Assembly: GCA_029557915.1 (NCBI GenBank)
Contig: JAKQHS010000015.1
Location: 1 to 64,000, forward strand
Reading direction: 5' to 3'
DNA length: 64,000 nt
Source: Bacteroidota bacterium
GTDB taxonomy: Bacteria; Bacteroidota; Bacteroidia; Chitinophagales; Saprospiraceae
The position numbers and the translations under genes are program-made. Below are positions 52,391 through 61,644 of this stretch, one piece after another (position 1 is the first letter of the stretch; each line of letters opens with the position of its first letter). Under the pieces are notes generated by a model. That model was not told the DNA's origin, did not search any database, and saw only the letters and a list, made by a program, of their open reading frames with translations.

Positions 52391-53395
52391 ATGAGACAAT
52401 ATGCCTTTGGCCGGCGCTTGATATTCAGCTTGGTGCTGGCCACCTCGACCCTGTTCTATTTCGGTTGTAAGAACGAAGCGAACATCACCACCCCGGCCGC
52501 CCTGCCCGTCAAACTCAAGGTACCGGTCTTTGACAAGGATTCCGCTTTTGCTTATATACAAACCCAGGTGGACTTCGGGCCAAGAGTGCCGGGTACCGAG
52601 GCCCATAAACGTTGCGGGGACTGGATGGTCGGCAGGCTGAAAGCCTGCGGTGCCCGGGTGATCGAGCAGCCTTTTACAGGCAAGACCTTTTCAGGGATAT
52701 CTTTCCAGGCCCGGAATATTATTGCTTCCTTTAATGAAAAAGTCAGGCCCCGGATCATCCTGGCAGCCCATTGGGACACCCGGTTCATCGCCGATCAGGA
52801 TCCCGAGATGAAAAATAAAAACACGCCTTTGCCCGGTGCGGACGACGGGGGCAGCGGAGTAGGCGTATTGCTGGAGATCGCCAGGCAGCTTCAGGCCAAT
52901 CCCATCCCCAACCTGGGTATTGACCTCCTGTTTTTTGACGCGGAAGACCAGGGAGGGGAAGGGTCGGATCCCGAATCCTGGTGCCAGGGGGCGCAGCACT
53001 GGGCTTTGCACAAACATACGGCAGGGTATCAGGCTAAATACGGGATCCTGCTGGATATGGTGGGAGGAAAGTCCCCGCGTTTTACCAAAGAAGGCACTTC
53101 CGTACAATATGCTTCCGCCTTCGTGGATAAAGTATGGACGCTGGCGCAGCGCATGGGTTATGGAAATTATTTTGTAAACGAGGTCTCCCCCGCGATCATT
53201 GACGATCATTATTTCATAAACAGGATGACCAATATCCCCATGATTGATATCATCAACCGACCGACCAATAATGAATTTGTTGCTCATTGGCACACCCTGG
53301 AGGACAAGATTGAAAACATCGATCGGGAAGCCCTGAAAGCCACCGGGCAGGTGGTCCTGGCGGTGATTTATCGGGAAGCGAACGGAGATCTGTAA
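52391..53395 (+). CDS. M28-family zinc peptidase/glutaminyl cyclase-like lipoprotein
   Basis: 334 residues. Lipobox FYFGC (Cys26). Start of domain VDFGPRVPGTEAHKRCGDWM. Zinc ligands appear in order: AAHWDT, PGADDGGSGVG, FDAEDQGGEG, LLDMVGGK and AHWHTLEDKIEN. This is the M28 aminopeptidase fold; bacterial glutaminyl-peptide cyclotransferases share it and the FGPRVPGT start. It acts at the envelope, trimming peptides or forming pyroglutamate. It starts 14 bp after cysS. Confidence 0.9.
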   Translation: MRQYAFGRRLIFSLVLATSTLFYFGCKNEANITTPAALPVKLKVPVFDKDSAFAYIQTQVDFGPRVPGTEAHKRCGDWMVGRLKACGARVIEQPFTGKTFSGISFQARNIIASFNEKVRPRIILAAHWDTRFIADQDPEMKNKNTPLPGADDGGSGVGVLLEIARQLQANPIPNLGIDLLFFDAEDQGGEGSDPESWCQGAQHWALHKHTAGYQAKYGILLDMVGGKSPRFTKEGTSVQYASAFVDKVWTLAQRMGYGNYFVNEVSPAIIDDHYFINRMTNIPMIDIINRPTNNEFVAHWHTLEDKIENIDREALKATGQVVLAVIYREANGDL

Positions 53396-53421
53396 TACTG
53401 CCGCCACAGCAAACACTTAAG

Positions 53422-53440
53422 CCTCCCGGCTTCCGGGAGG
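53422..53440 (+). terminator. Stem-loop after the M28 gene
   Basis: CCTCCCGG (53422-53429), loop CTT, CCGGGAGG (53433-53440). Strong 8-bp stem, 27 bp after the stop codon, followed by TTCTG only, so it lacks a long T-run. Confidence 0.5.
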
Positions 53441-53495
53441 TTCTGATCAGGAAAGGGGTAGGGATCACGGGAGCGCCCCCGTTATCTTCAAAATA

Positions 53496-53531
53496 AAAGC
53501 ACCTTAGAACTTTCCAATCCTAAGGTGCTTT
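53496..53531. terminator. Bidirectional-looking terminator between convergent genes
   Basis: AAAGCACCTTAG (53496-53507) pairs perfectly with CTAAGGTGCTTT (53520-53531), a 12-bp stem with a 12-nt loop. On the minus strand the stem is followed by TATTTTG (T-rich), fitting termination of glnN. On the plus strand AGCTTT follows. Confidence 0.7.
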
Positions 53532-53563
53532 AGCTTTAAAGTCTTTGTTTCCAATCACCAGCC

Positions 53564-53616
53564 ATTGACCATTGACTATTGACTATTGACTATTGACTAT
53601 TGACTATTGACTATTG
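53564..53616. repeat. Heptamer array (ATTGACY)x7
   Basis: Seven unbroken units, the first ATTGACC and six ATTGACT, then ATTG. The array ends 4 bp before the glnN stop codon (53621-53623), so it is immediately downstream of glnN on its strand. It is the cleanest of the five arrays. Confidence 0.92.
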
Positions 53617-53620
53617 CTGT

Positions 53621-55819
53621 CTATCGCACCATCAGCAATTCACGGTACTTGGGCAAAGGCCATTCATCGTCATCCACGATCAGCTCGAGTTTGTCGATCT
53701 GGTAACGGATGGTATCAAAGAAGGATTTGACCTTTTGGTTATAAGCCAGCGCCCTTTTGTGTGCATCTTCAATGGCATTCGCTTTTTTCCTGGCCTCCGT
53801 CATGTCTACGACCAAAGTTTGGATCTTGCCGATGTATTCGCTAATCTTTTTGATCGTTTCGACGGTGGGTTGGTAAACCTTTGCGGGAATGCCGATCTCT
53901 TTCTGACCGCGCACGTTGTCCACCAACTGCGTCTGGTATTTCAGCGCCGTGGAAACGATGTGGTTGATGGCAAGGTCGCCCAGCACCCGGCTTTCGATCT
54001 GCACTTTCTTGATGTAATTTTCCCATTCGATCTCCACGCGGGCGTGCAATTCCTTGGCGGTATAGATGCCATGGCGTTCAAACAAATCCACACTGGGTTT
54101 CCTCAGGTAGACCTCAAGGGCGGAAGGGGTGTCTTTGATATTACCCAGACCGCGTTTGGCAGCTTCCTTAACCCATTCTTCGGAATAATTATTTCCTTCA
54201 AAAATGATTTTTCTGGAGGCTTTGATGTAACCCTGAAGGACTTCTGAAATAGCCAGTTCTTTTTTCTGGCCTTTTTCGATCAGTTTGTCCACATCCGCTT
54301 TAAACTTAAAGAGCTGGTCGGCCACCATGGTATTGAGTACGGTCATGGCCTGGGCGCAGTTTGCGCTGGACCCCACGGCGCGGAACTCAAATTTATTACC
54401 GGTAAAGGCAAAGGGCGAGGTCCGGTTACGGTCGGTATTGTCCAGCAAAAGGGATGGAATCTTATTGACACCCAGTTTTAGATAGACATTGTCTCCTTTT
54501 TCCAGGGTAATCTCCTTGTTCTTTTCAAATTCAGTGAGCACGCGGTTCATGGTATTTCCCACAAAGACAGACATGATTGCCGGGGGTGCTTCGTTGGCGC
54601 CCAGCCGGTGCTCATTGCCCGGGGAAGCGATGGAGGCCCTCAGCAAATCGGAATTATCGTAAACGGCCTTGATCACGTTGACAAAAAAGGCGAGGAAACG
54701 GAGATTTTCTTTTGGTTTGGAACTTGGGCCCAGAAGATTGATGCCGGTGTCGGTGCCCAGGGACCAGTTGTTGTGTTTTCCGGAGCCGTTGATGCCAGCG
54801 AAGGGTTTTTCATGGAAAAGCACTTTCAGTTTATGGCGGGCGGCGACCTTATTCATCAGGTCCATGAGCAATTGGTTGTGGTCGCAGGCCAGGTTGAGTT
54901 CTTCAAAGGTCGGGGCGACTTCAAATTGGGCCGGGGCGACCTCATTGTGGCGGGTGCGCACGGGCATACCCAGTTTTTGGGCTTCAATTTCAAAGTCGAC
55001 CATGAAGGCGTTGATTCTCGGCGGGATGGAACCAAAATAATGGTCTTCCAGCTGTTGGCCTTTGGCCGGAGCATGGCCGAAAACGGTCCGTCCGGACATC
55101 ATCAGGTCTGGCCGGGCATTAAACAGGGCTTCATCGATCACAAAATATTCCTGTTCGGGGCCCAGGGTTGCGATCACTCTTTTGACGTCGCGGTCGAAAA
55201 ATTCTTTCATCACGGCCGTGGCGGCTTTGTCGACCAGGGCAATGGCTTTGAGCAGGGGGGTTTTATAATCAAGGGCTTCGCCGGTATAGGAAACGAAAAC
55301 CGAAGGAATACAAAGGGTGGCGGTGCCCCCCAGGTTTTCCATAATGAATGCCGGAGAAGAAGGGTCCCAGGCGGTATAACCCCTGGCTTCAAAAGTGGAG
55401 CGGATCCCTCCTGAAGGGAAGGAGGAAGCATCGGGTTCCTGTTGTACGAGGGCGGAGCCTTTGAATTTTTCCAGCGCCTTACCGGTTTTGAAGTCGATAT
55501 CGAAAAAAGCGTCGTGTTTTTCGGCGGTGGATCCGGTGAGCGGCTGAAACCAGTGGGTATAATGGGTAGCTCCTTTTGAGACCGCCCAGGATTTCATGGC
55601 CGCGGCCACTTCGTCCGCGGATTCGCGGTCAATCTTGGAACCGGTGAGGATGGCTTCGTTGATTTTCTTATAAGCGTCCGGGCTCAGCAGGGATTTCATC
55701 ACGTCGTCGTTGAACGTGTTGGATCCGTAATATTCGGTGATTTTCTGGTCCGGAAGTTTGACAGCAGGCATGGGACGGTTTTGAGCCAGGTCCAGGGCTT
55801 TAAATCGGGAAATTGCCAT
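53621..55819 (-). CDS. glnN: Glutamine synthetase, type III
   Basis: 732 residues, the length typical of GSIII. The catalytic region has GPEQEYFVIDE, MPVRTRHNEVAPAQFEVAP, VLFHEKPFAGINGSGKHNNWSLGTDTG, RASIASPGNEHRLGANEAPPAIMSVF, DNTDRNRTSPFAFTGNKFEFRAVGSSANCAQ. The long C-terminal helical part ends YRELLMVR. It makes glutamine from glutamate and ammonia as a double hexamer ring. Monocistronic; the 287 bp upstream holds no gene I can support. TAATTTTA is a near-match -7 element. Confidence 0.97.
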   Translation of the reverse strand: MAISRFKALDLAQNRPMPAVKLPDQKITEYYGSNTFNDDVMKSLLSPDAYKKINEAILTGSKIDRESADEVAAAMKSWAVSKGATHYTHWFQPLTGSTAEKHDAFFDIDFKTGKALEKFKGSALVQQEPDASSFPSGGIRSTFEARGYTAWDPSSPAFIMENLGGTATLCIPSVFVSYTGEALDYKTPLLKAIALVDKAATAVMKEFFDRDVKRVIATLGPEQEYFVIDEALFNARPDLMMSGRTVFGHAPAKGQQLEDHYFGSIPPRINAFMVDFEIEAQKLGMPVRTRHNEVAPAQFEVAPTFEELNLACDHNQLLMDLMNKVAARHKLKVLFHEKPFAGINGSGKHNNWSLGTDTGINLLGPSSKPKENLRFLAFFVNVIKAVYDNSDLLRASIASPGNEHRLGANEAPPAIMSVFVGNTMNRVLTEFEKNKEITLEKGDNVYLKLGVNKIPSLLLDNTDRNRTSPFAFTGNKFEFRAVGSSANCAQAMTVLNTMVADQLFKFKADVDKLIEKGQKKELAISEVLQGYIKASRKIIFEGNNYSEEWVKEAAKRGLGNIKDTPSALEVYLRKPSVDLFERHGIYTAKELHARVEIEWENYIKKVQIESRVLGDLAINHIVSTALKYQTQLVDNVRGQKEIGIPAKVYQPTVETIKKISEYIGKIQTLVVDMTEARKKANAIEDAHKRALAYNQKVKSFFDTIRYQIDKLELIVDDDEWPLPKYRELLMVR

Positions 55820-56106
55820 TTCTAATGAATTTTGGTTTAAAAACGGCTGTAAAATTAGATTTTTTACGCGTATCTGCCTGAAGGAGGTTTTGTTTTCGGC
55901 AAAAAATGGCTGAAAGAAATGTTATTTCTAAAATAATGCATGATTTTTCCCCGCATCCAGGATGTGGGACGTGGGGGTGTCCGGGAAGTAAAAAAATGCT
56001 TTGCCACAAAGACCCCTAAAAACATAAAACTTTGATTATTAATTTATTATGCTAGATAGCTGACCCATTAGGTCGTTGGTAGGAAAGTCCCGCTTAAGGC
56101 AAAATC

Positions 56107-57543
56107 CTATAAGTATTCGATCTTGACCAGATTGAGCCGCATCGACCTTTGGGAAGGGACAATAAATGAGGAGTGGGATACCTGCACCGCATCCTTGAAC
56201 CGCAACTGGAGGCGCACGTATTCCGTACTCAAAACGCTCTTTCTCTGGTACTGACCATCGGCCTGGACCACGTATTCGCTCACTGTGTTTTCGGAACTGA
56301 TCTCGTCGTTATAAACCAGTCGGAGCCGGGATGGATTTTTGAAAAGGAAAAAGGAAGAAAAGACCCCGTCATCGTCGTGCGAGTACTGTTTTTTATGCAG
56401 GATATCGGACCACATCAGGCTGCCATCGGCATTGATTGAAAACAAGGCCATATCTTCATAATAGTAGTCCACCAGCATGTAATTGCGGAAACCTCCCGGG
56501 TTGTTCAGCGGCCGGCCGCTGCCGTATACCGAACGCCGTTCGAATTCTTTTTTAATTTCCATAATGAGCAGGGCGCCACCGTCCTGGCGCAGGGCGATCT
56601 CGCTGACTTCCAACTGGCTGAATTCGTTTTTGTCCCTTGACCTCCTGGTCATTTCTTCATCAAAACGCGATTCAAAAGCGTAAGTCGTCAAACGTTCTTC
56701 CTCTCCGATTTGCAGGGAATGTTTGAGGTAATAGACCCCTTCCGCCCGGTTGAGGTTTTTCTGCGAATAAATGCCCCCTCCCACCAATTGTTTATTGACA
56801 TTGTCGTAGGCAAACTTGCTGTGAAAACTGACAAAACGGAAAACCGGGATGACAAACATACGGGCCGCTTCTGCCGTGGGATAAAAACAATGGACTTCAA
56901 ATACGTGCTTCTCTTTGCGGGAGCGGTAATTGTTTTTTTCGAGTATGAGAAACATTTCGCCGGCATTGGATACCAGCAGGGACCGGAAATCCTCCTTGAG
57001 AAAAATTTCCTTGAAATAGATTTTGCGGTCGTAAACCGTTCTCCCGGCCGTCAGATCATAAAGCGCCACCTGCATTTCATGATCCTTTTCATCGGTGAAG
57101 AAAATGATTTTTGTGCGATCCTCCGATCTAGCAAACCGGATATTGGGATTGAGGATCACGTTTTCGAATATTTTGACGGTGTCCGAAGAGATGATGGTGC
57201 ACTCCCCGTTCAGCTGGTCCGCCTGGATGTAATAATCTCCCCTGTGCCGGAAACCATAAAAAATAAAAAAGGATTGGGGTGTGGCCAGGGACGCCAGGAG
57301 CTGACAGGTTTTATCCGCCAGAATGATTTCCTTTTCCGTTTTTAATTTAAGCTCCTGGTCATATATGCTGGCTTCGTATTTGGTGCCTCGGTCACGGAAA
57401 AGAATAAAATGGCTGTCGATCTTTCCCACGAGATCATAAGAAAGGTCGTTACGGAGTGTGATTTCCTGCGAAACGGTCACTTTCTGGGCCCGTGCCGTGA
57501 CCCCTAATCCAAGGGCAAAAACAAAACACCAGAATTTTATCAT
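56107..57543 (-). CDS. Exported protein of unknown function
   Basis: 478 residues. Signal peptide to ARAQ. The rest alternates short strands, e.g. YDLVGKIDSHFILFRDRGTKYEASIYDQEL, DYYIQADQLNGECTI, KIIFFTDEKDHEMQVALYDLTAG, ADGSLMWSDILHKKQ, compatible with a beta-propeller. I do not recognise a family. A stretch at about 130-170 has IRFARSEDRTKIIFF. It has its own exact -7 box. Confidence 0.72.
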   Translation of the reverse strand: MIKFWCFVFALGLGVTARAQKVTVSQEITLRNDLSYDLVGKIDSHFILFRDRGTKYEASIYDQELKLKTEKEIILADKTCQLLASLATPQSFFIFYGFRHRGDYYIQADQLNGECTIISSDTVKIFENVILNPNIRFARSEDRTKIIFFTDEKDHEMQVALYDLTAGRTVYDRKIYFKEIFLKEDFRSLLVSNAGEMFLILEKNNYRSRKEKHVFEVHCFYPTAEAARMFVIPVFRFVSFHSKFAYDNVNKQLVGGGIYSQKNLNRAEGVYYLKHSLQIGEEERLTTYAFESRFDEEMTRRSRDKNEFSQLEVSEIALRQDGGALLIMEIKKEFERRSVYGSGRPLNNPGGFRNYMLVDYYYEDMALFSINADGSLMWSDILHKKQYSHDDDGVFSSFFLFKNPSRLRLVYNDEISSENTVSEYVVQADGQYQRKSVLSTEYVRLQLRFKDAVQVSHSSFIVPSQRSMRLNLVKIEYL

Positions 57544-57563
57544 GTTCGGAAAAAAGAGGATTT

Positions 57564-57571
57564 CAAAGTTA
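57564..57571 (-). promoter_or_regulatory. -7 element for the 478-residue exported protein
   Basis: TAACTTTG on the minus strand, an exact consensus match, 20 bp before the ATG. Confidence 0.5.
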
Positions 57572-57669
57572 AACGATAATCTTTTGCCCGGCTTGATTTT
57601 TCATGGAGGGCGACCGGATCCCCATGAGACGGAAGGGAGTGGATCAAGTTCGTTCAGCGGGATGACCCT

Positions 57670-58962
57670 TTAATGGGCAAAGTCCGTCTCGTAATTGAAC
57701 ATCCGCTCCCGGGGCGGATTGAAATACCCGAATTTCAAATCGGGATACCTTTTTCGGAGTTTTTTCATCATGTTCAGGATGCCCAGGAAAGGCTCGTCCG
57801 GCGGGATATTCAACTTATGGAGATAAAAATCCGGATCGATATTAAAGTTTCTCCACTGGATCATGGAAAGGCCGGTGGAATCGATCAGGTCACACAGGGC
57901 CTGGTATTCCTCCGGGGTATCGGTGACGCCGGGGAATACAAAATAATTGATGGAGGACCATCCGCCGTATTCCCTCACGATCCGGAGGCTTTCCAGGCAA
58001 TCCCTGAAAGAATAATTGTTAGGGAGGTAATACCGGGTGTACAGGGTTTCCCGGGCGGAATTCATGGATACGCGTATGGAATTCAATCCGGCTTCGCACA
58101 AAGCCCTCACCGCAGCCGGTTTGCTGCCGTTGGTATTGATGTTGATAGATCCCTTGGAAGTAAATTTCCGGATTTGTACAATGGATTCACGGATGGTTTC
58201 CCACATCAGCAGGGGTTCGCCTTCACACCCCTGTCCGAAACTAACGATGGGGTAAGGAGCGGTTTCAAGATGGGGTACGGTATATTCCACAATCTCTGCG
58301 GCAGTCGGTTTGAAGGCCAGCCGGTCATGGGAAGCCTGGAAGACCTCGCTTTCCGGGATATAGGAAATGCATCCGAGGCAGTTGGCATTACAGGCCGGGG
58401 AAACCGGTACCGGGCATTCCCACCTGCCGAGGAAATAATTCCGGGCAGCCGGGCAGCAATAACGCATGGCGCAGTTTTCGGCAAGGTGCCTGACCAACCT
58501 GTTGTTGGGATAAGCGGAAGTGAGTTGGGCAATGCCCCTGGATATCTTTTTTTCATCATATCCCGCGGCCTCCTGGCGGATGTCCTTTTCAATCCGGGTA
58601 GCGGCTACGTATATTTTGCCTCCATACCATCCTACCGCGCTGTAACAATAAAGGGGAAGGGGGCTGGCCTCAGGCAGGGTGAGATAGGGGGACAATCTTA
58701 GAACCGTATAAGCAGGCGGTACAAAAGCGGCAACCGCCCTTCCTTTTTCACAAACTTTCACCTCGCCGGAAGCAATATCTATACCCAGGCCCTGGCGGTC
58801 GGGGAGGGTGTACAATTGTCCGCCTTCCGGCAATTCAATCCATTCTTCCAGGGGCACTTCCCCCGCATCCCAGGCCGACCGTCCCATGGCATAAAGGCTT
58901 TTGTCCTCATAGGTGAGGCCTTTGGCATCGGCAAAAAGCAGGAATGGCGGTCTTTTTAACAT
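57670..58962 (-). CDS. Radical SAM protein with unknown N-terminal domain
   Basis: 430 residues from the ATG at 58962; the longer frame lies over the rnhB start region. Residues 1-175 have no motif I recognise (FADAKGLTYEDKSLYAMGRS, LYTLPDRQGLGIDIASGEVKVCEKGR). The radical SAM core starts near 185 with the 4Fe-4S motif CNANCLGC (Cys about 190/194/197), then GQGCEGEPLLMWETI, STKGS-like INTNGSKPAAVRALCEAGLNSIRVSMNSA and SINYFVFPGVTDTPEE. Two extra Cys pairs precede it (YCCPAARN). Substrate unknown. Confidence 0.85.
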   Translation of the reverse strand: MLKRPPFLLFADAKGLTYEDKSLYAMGRSAWDAGEVPLEEWIELPEGGQLYTLPDRQGLGIDIASGEVKVCEKGRAVAAFVPPAYTVLRLSPYLTLPEASPLPLYCYSAVGWYGGKIYVAATRIEKDIRQEAAGYDEKKISRGIAQLTSAYPNNRLVRHLAENCAMRYCCPAARNYFLGRWECPVPVSPACNANCLGCISYIPESEVFQASHDRLAFKPTAAEIVEYTVPHLETAPYPIVSFGQGCEGEPLLMWETIRESIVQIRKFTSKGSININTNGSKPAAVRALCEAGLNSIRVSMNSARETLYTRYYLPNNYSFRDCLESLRIVREYGGWSSINYFVFPGVTDTPEEYQALCDLIDSTGLSMIQWRNFNIDPDFYLHKLNIPPDEPFLGILNMMKKLRKRYPDLKFGYFNPPRERMFNYETDFAH

Positions 58963-58974
58963 GTAAACAGGGTG

Positions 58975-58982
58975 CAAATTTA
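58975..58982 (-). promoter_or_regulatory. -7 element for the radical SAM gene
   Basis: TAAATTTG on the minus strand, an exact consensus match, 12 bp before the ATG and only 31 bp from the divergent rnhB start. Confidence 0.5.
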
Positions 58983-59012
58983 GCCCCATTCCCCCCGATA
59001 AAACAAAGATTA

Positions 59013-59642
59013 ATGATACCTTGGCGCAAACAGCTGGACTTGAAGTCATTTTTTCAGAAAGGGTTGATCGAGGCCGGAGTGGATGAAGCGGGCCGGGGAT
59101 GCCTGGCCGGGCCGGTCTACGCCGCTGCGGTGATCCTCCCCCCGGGATTCCGGAATCCGGGAATTAAGGATTCCAAAAAATTGCAGGCTGAAGAAAGGGA
59201 CCGGCTCCGGTCAATCATTGAAAAGAAAGCCCTTCAATGGGCAGTGGCCTCCTGTACCCCGGCAGAAATCGACGAGCTCAATATTCTTTGGGCTTCGGTA
59301 AGGGCCATGCACCTCGCCCTTGCCCAGTTGAGCATCCCCCCTGACCTGATCCTGGTGGATGGAAACCGATTCAAAGCCTATGGCGAAATCAGGCATCAGT
59401 GCCTGGTGGATGGAGATGCCCTCTACCTCTCCATTGCGGCAGCTTCGATCCTGGCCAAAACCCACCGCGACGAATATATGCGCCGGCTGCACGAGCAATA
59501 TCCTCATTATGGCTGGGTCAACAATAAAGGTTATGCGACCCCTGAACACAAGTCGGCTTTATTGCTTCACGGGGAATGCGAGCATCACCGGAAGAGTTTT
59601 GACTGGAATCAGCCGGTGCAGCTGGAACTGTTTGAGGATTAG
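59013..59642 (+). CDS. rnhB: Ribonuclease HII
   Basis: 209 residues from ATG 59013; an earlier start at 58944 would overlap the divergent radical SAM gene. Catalytic motifs: AGVDEAGRGCLAGPVYAAAVIL (Asp, Glu), GIKDSKKLQAEERD, LVDGNRF (Asp), YLSIAAASILAKTHRDEYM (Asp). It cuts RNA in RNA-DNA hybrids. The C-terminal tail is short. Convergent with proB with 5 bp between stops. Confidence 0.96.
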   Translation: MIPWRKQLDLKSFFQKGLIEAGVDEAGRGCLAGPVYAAAVILPPGFRNPGIKDSKKLQAEERDRLRSIIEKKALQWAVASCTPAEIDELNILWASVRAMHLALAQLSIPPDLILVDGNRFKAYGEIRHQCLVDGDALYLSIAAASILAKTHRDEYMRRLHEQYPHYGWVNNKGYATPEHKSALLLHGECEHHRKSFDWNQPVQLELFED

Positions 59643-59647
59643 ACCGA

Positions 59648-60415
59648 TTATACGGGGAATCCGGTATATGTTATTTTACCTTCCAGGGCATTCACGGCAA
59701 AATTGTCCTTACCCCCATTTACAATCCACATTTCTATTCCGTGAGCCCGGCATATTCGGGCAGCTTCAATTTTGGATTTAATCCCACCGGTCCCCAGGGA
59801 AGAGAGGCCTCCGTTTTGCAAATGCTCTATTTCAGAGAGGTCTTTCACGGTATGGATCAGCCTGGCCTTGGGGTCCTGCCGGGGGTCGGCATCATAAAGC
59901 CCGTCGATGTCTGAAGCCAGGATGAGCAGGTCGGCTTTGAGCAATACCGCGGTCAGGGCACCCAGTTTATCGTTGTCCCCGAATTTGATCTCGTCGGTGG
60001 CGATGGTGTCGTTTTCATTGATCACCGGGATATACCCGTTGTCCAGCAAAGTGTTGATGGTGGCGAGGGTATTGGATTGGGACAGGTCATTCTCAAAATC
60101 CCGGTAGGTCAGCAGGCACTGACCGATCTTCAAATCATAATCGTTGAACACTTCCTGGTAAAAACGCATGAGCACCGGTTGGCCGATGGCTGCAAGGGCT
60201 TGTTTGACGGCCACCGGATTGCCCCGGTGCAGTTCGATATAATGTTTGGCCGCCGCGATCGCCCCGGAAGTGACGATCACGATCTCATTTTCTTTTTTAA
60301 GCTGGTTGATTTGGCGGGCGATGTCCTCCAGTTTACCCCTGGAAATCAGTTTAGTGCCCCGGGTCAGGGTAGTGCTGCCCAGTTTGAGTACAATCCGTTT
60401 CCTTTTGTTTACCAT
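59648..60415 (-). CDS. proB: Glutamate 5-kinase without PUA domain
   Basis: 255 residues: RIVLKLGSTTLTRG, EIVIVTSGAIAAAKHYI, AAIGQPVLMRFYQEVF, IPVINENDTIATDEIKFGDNDKLGALTAVLLKADLLILASDIDGLYDADPR, GTGGIKSKIEAARICRAHGI. The C-terminal PUA domain of many glutamate kinases is absent, a common short form. It makes gamma-glutamyl phosphate for proline. It follows proA in the same transcript (12 bp). Confidence 0.95.
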   Translation of the reverse strand: MVNKRKRIVLKLGSTTLTRGTKLISRGKLEDIARQINQLKKENEIVIVTSGAIAAAKHYIELHRGNPVAVKQALAAIGQPVLMRFYQEVFNDYDLKIGQCLLTYRDFENDLSQSNTLATINTLLDNGYIPVINENDTIATDEIKFGDNDKLGALTAVLLKADLLILASDIDGLYDADPRQDPKARLIHTVKDLSEIEHLQNGGLSSLGTGGIKSKIEAARICRAHGIEMWIVNGGKDNFAVNALEGKITYTGFPV

Positions 60416-60427
60416 GGATGCTGAAGC

Positions 60428-61624
60428 TTATTTTCGGATCTGGCCATTGCCATATACATACCATTTATTGGTCACCAGCTGGTTAAGCCCCAGGGGGCCC
60501 CGGTGGTGCAACTTGTCCGTGCTGATCGCCAGTTCAGCCCCCAGTCCAAACTGGCCTCCGTCCGTGAAGCGCGAGGAGGCGTTATGGATCACAGAAGCGG
60601 CATCTACCGCTTCCATAAAACCGGCAGCGGCTTCCTGGTCTGCTGTGATGATCACTGCCGTATGCCCTCCGGAATATTTGTTGATTTTTTGAACGGCTTC
60701 GTCGAGGCCGCTTACGGTCCCAAGCAGGATCCTACGTGCCAGGAATTCTTCATACCAGATGTTTTCCTGGTCGGGGATTTGAACAGGATACAGGCTTCCA
60801 AGGCCGGACAGGCTCTGGTCTGCCAGGAGGGAAACTTCTTCATAGACCAAGGCAGCGGCGAGTTGTTTAGAAAAAGCTTCCAGTCCCGGAAGCTGACGGT
60901 CAATCAAAACCTTGTCGGTGGCATTGCAGACACTGATTTTCTGCAGTTTTGAATTGAGGATGATCTCCAGCGCCATGGCGGGATCCGCTTTATCGTGTAC
61001 ATAAATAAAATTGTTACCCCTGCCGCTGACCAGGACCGGAGCCGAGGCATGGGTTTTGACCATCTCAATAAGTTGATCGCCACCCCGGGGTACCACCAGG
61101 TCAATCTTGCCTGCTGAGGATTTGAGCAAATCAAAGGTTTGTTCGCGGGTATAATCCAGGTAGAGGATATGGTCCGGATCCAGCCCGCATTCGGCCAGGG
61201 CCAGGTGCCATAGACTTACCAGGAAGCGGTTTGAGTTTCTCGCTTCTTTTCCGCCTTTGAGCAAGATTTTATTTCCGGCCTTAAAAGCAAGCGCTGCCGC
61301 CTCTACGGTGACGTCCGGCCGGGATTCATAAATGATCAAGATGGTACCGAAAGGGGCGCTGCGGTTGTAAATCTCCATTCCCTGGGGATGATGGTAATGA
61401 TATTTTTCAATACCCACCGGGTCCGGGAGGGCCAGGGTTTCCTCGAGGGACTGCGTCATCGCCCCAATTTTCCGGTCGTCGATTTTTAAACGGTCGTATA
61501 AGGTAAGGTCATCCAGGTTCCCGGCATCCAGGTCTTGTTGATTGGCTTCCAGGAGGCCGGCACGGTTATGCGCCACCAGCCCGGCCATAGTAGCCAGTAC
61601 CTTGTTTTTAATCAGAATATCCAT
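60428..61624 (-). CDS. proA: Gamma-glutamyl phosphate reductase
   Basis: 398 residues from the ATG at 61624; an upstream start at 61690 overlaps the promoter. Features: APFGTILIIYESRPDVTVEAAALAFKAGNKILLKGGKEA, DLVVPRGGDQLIEMV, catalytic Cys in SVCNATDKVLI (about 230), and HNASSRFTDGGQFGLGAELAISTDKLHHRGPLGL. It makes glutamate semialdehyde from the ProB product. First gene of proA-proB, with an exact -7 element. Confidence 0.97.
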   Translation of the reverse strand: MDILIKNKVLATMAGLVAHNRAGLLEANQQDLDAGNLDDLTLYDRLKIDDRKIGAMTQSLEETLALPDPVGIEKYHYHHPQGMEIYNRSAPFGTILIIYESRPDVTVEAAALAFKAGNKILLKGGKEARNSNRFLVSLWHLALAECGLDPDHILYLDYTREQTFDLLKSSAGKIDLVVPRGGDQLIEMVKTHASAPVLVSGRGNNFIYVHDKADPAMALEIILNSKLQKISVCNATDKVLIDRQLPGLEAFSKQLAAALVYEEVSLLADQSLSGLGSLYPVQIPDQENIWYEEFLARRILLGTVSGLDEAVQKINKYSGGHTAVIITADQEAAAGFMEAVDAASVIHNASSRFTDGGQFGLGAELAISTDKLHHRGPLGLNQLVTNKWYVYGNGQIRK

Positions 61625-61644
61625 CGGGTAAACAGGCAGGGGGA

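Noticed and set aside
55820-56106. Possible repeat remnant (CCACAAAGAC-like) in the gap upstream of glnN
   Set aside because: Only a single imperfect copy is visible here; not enough to call a repeat.
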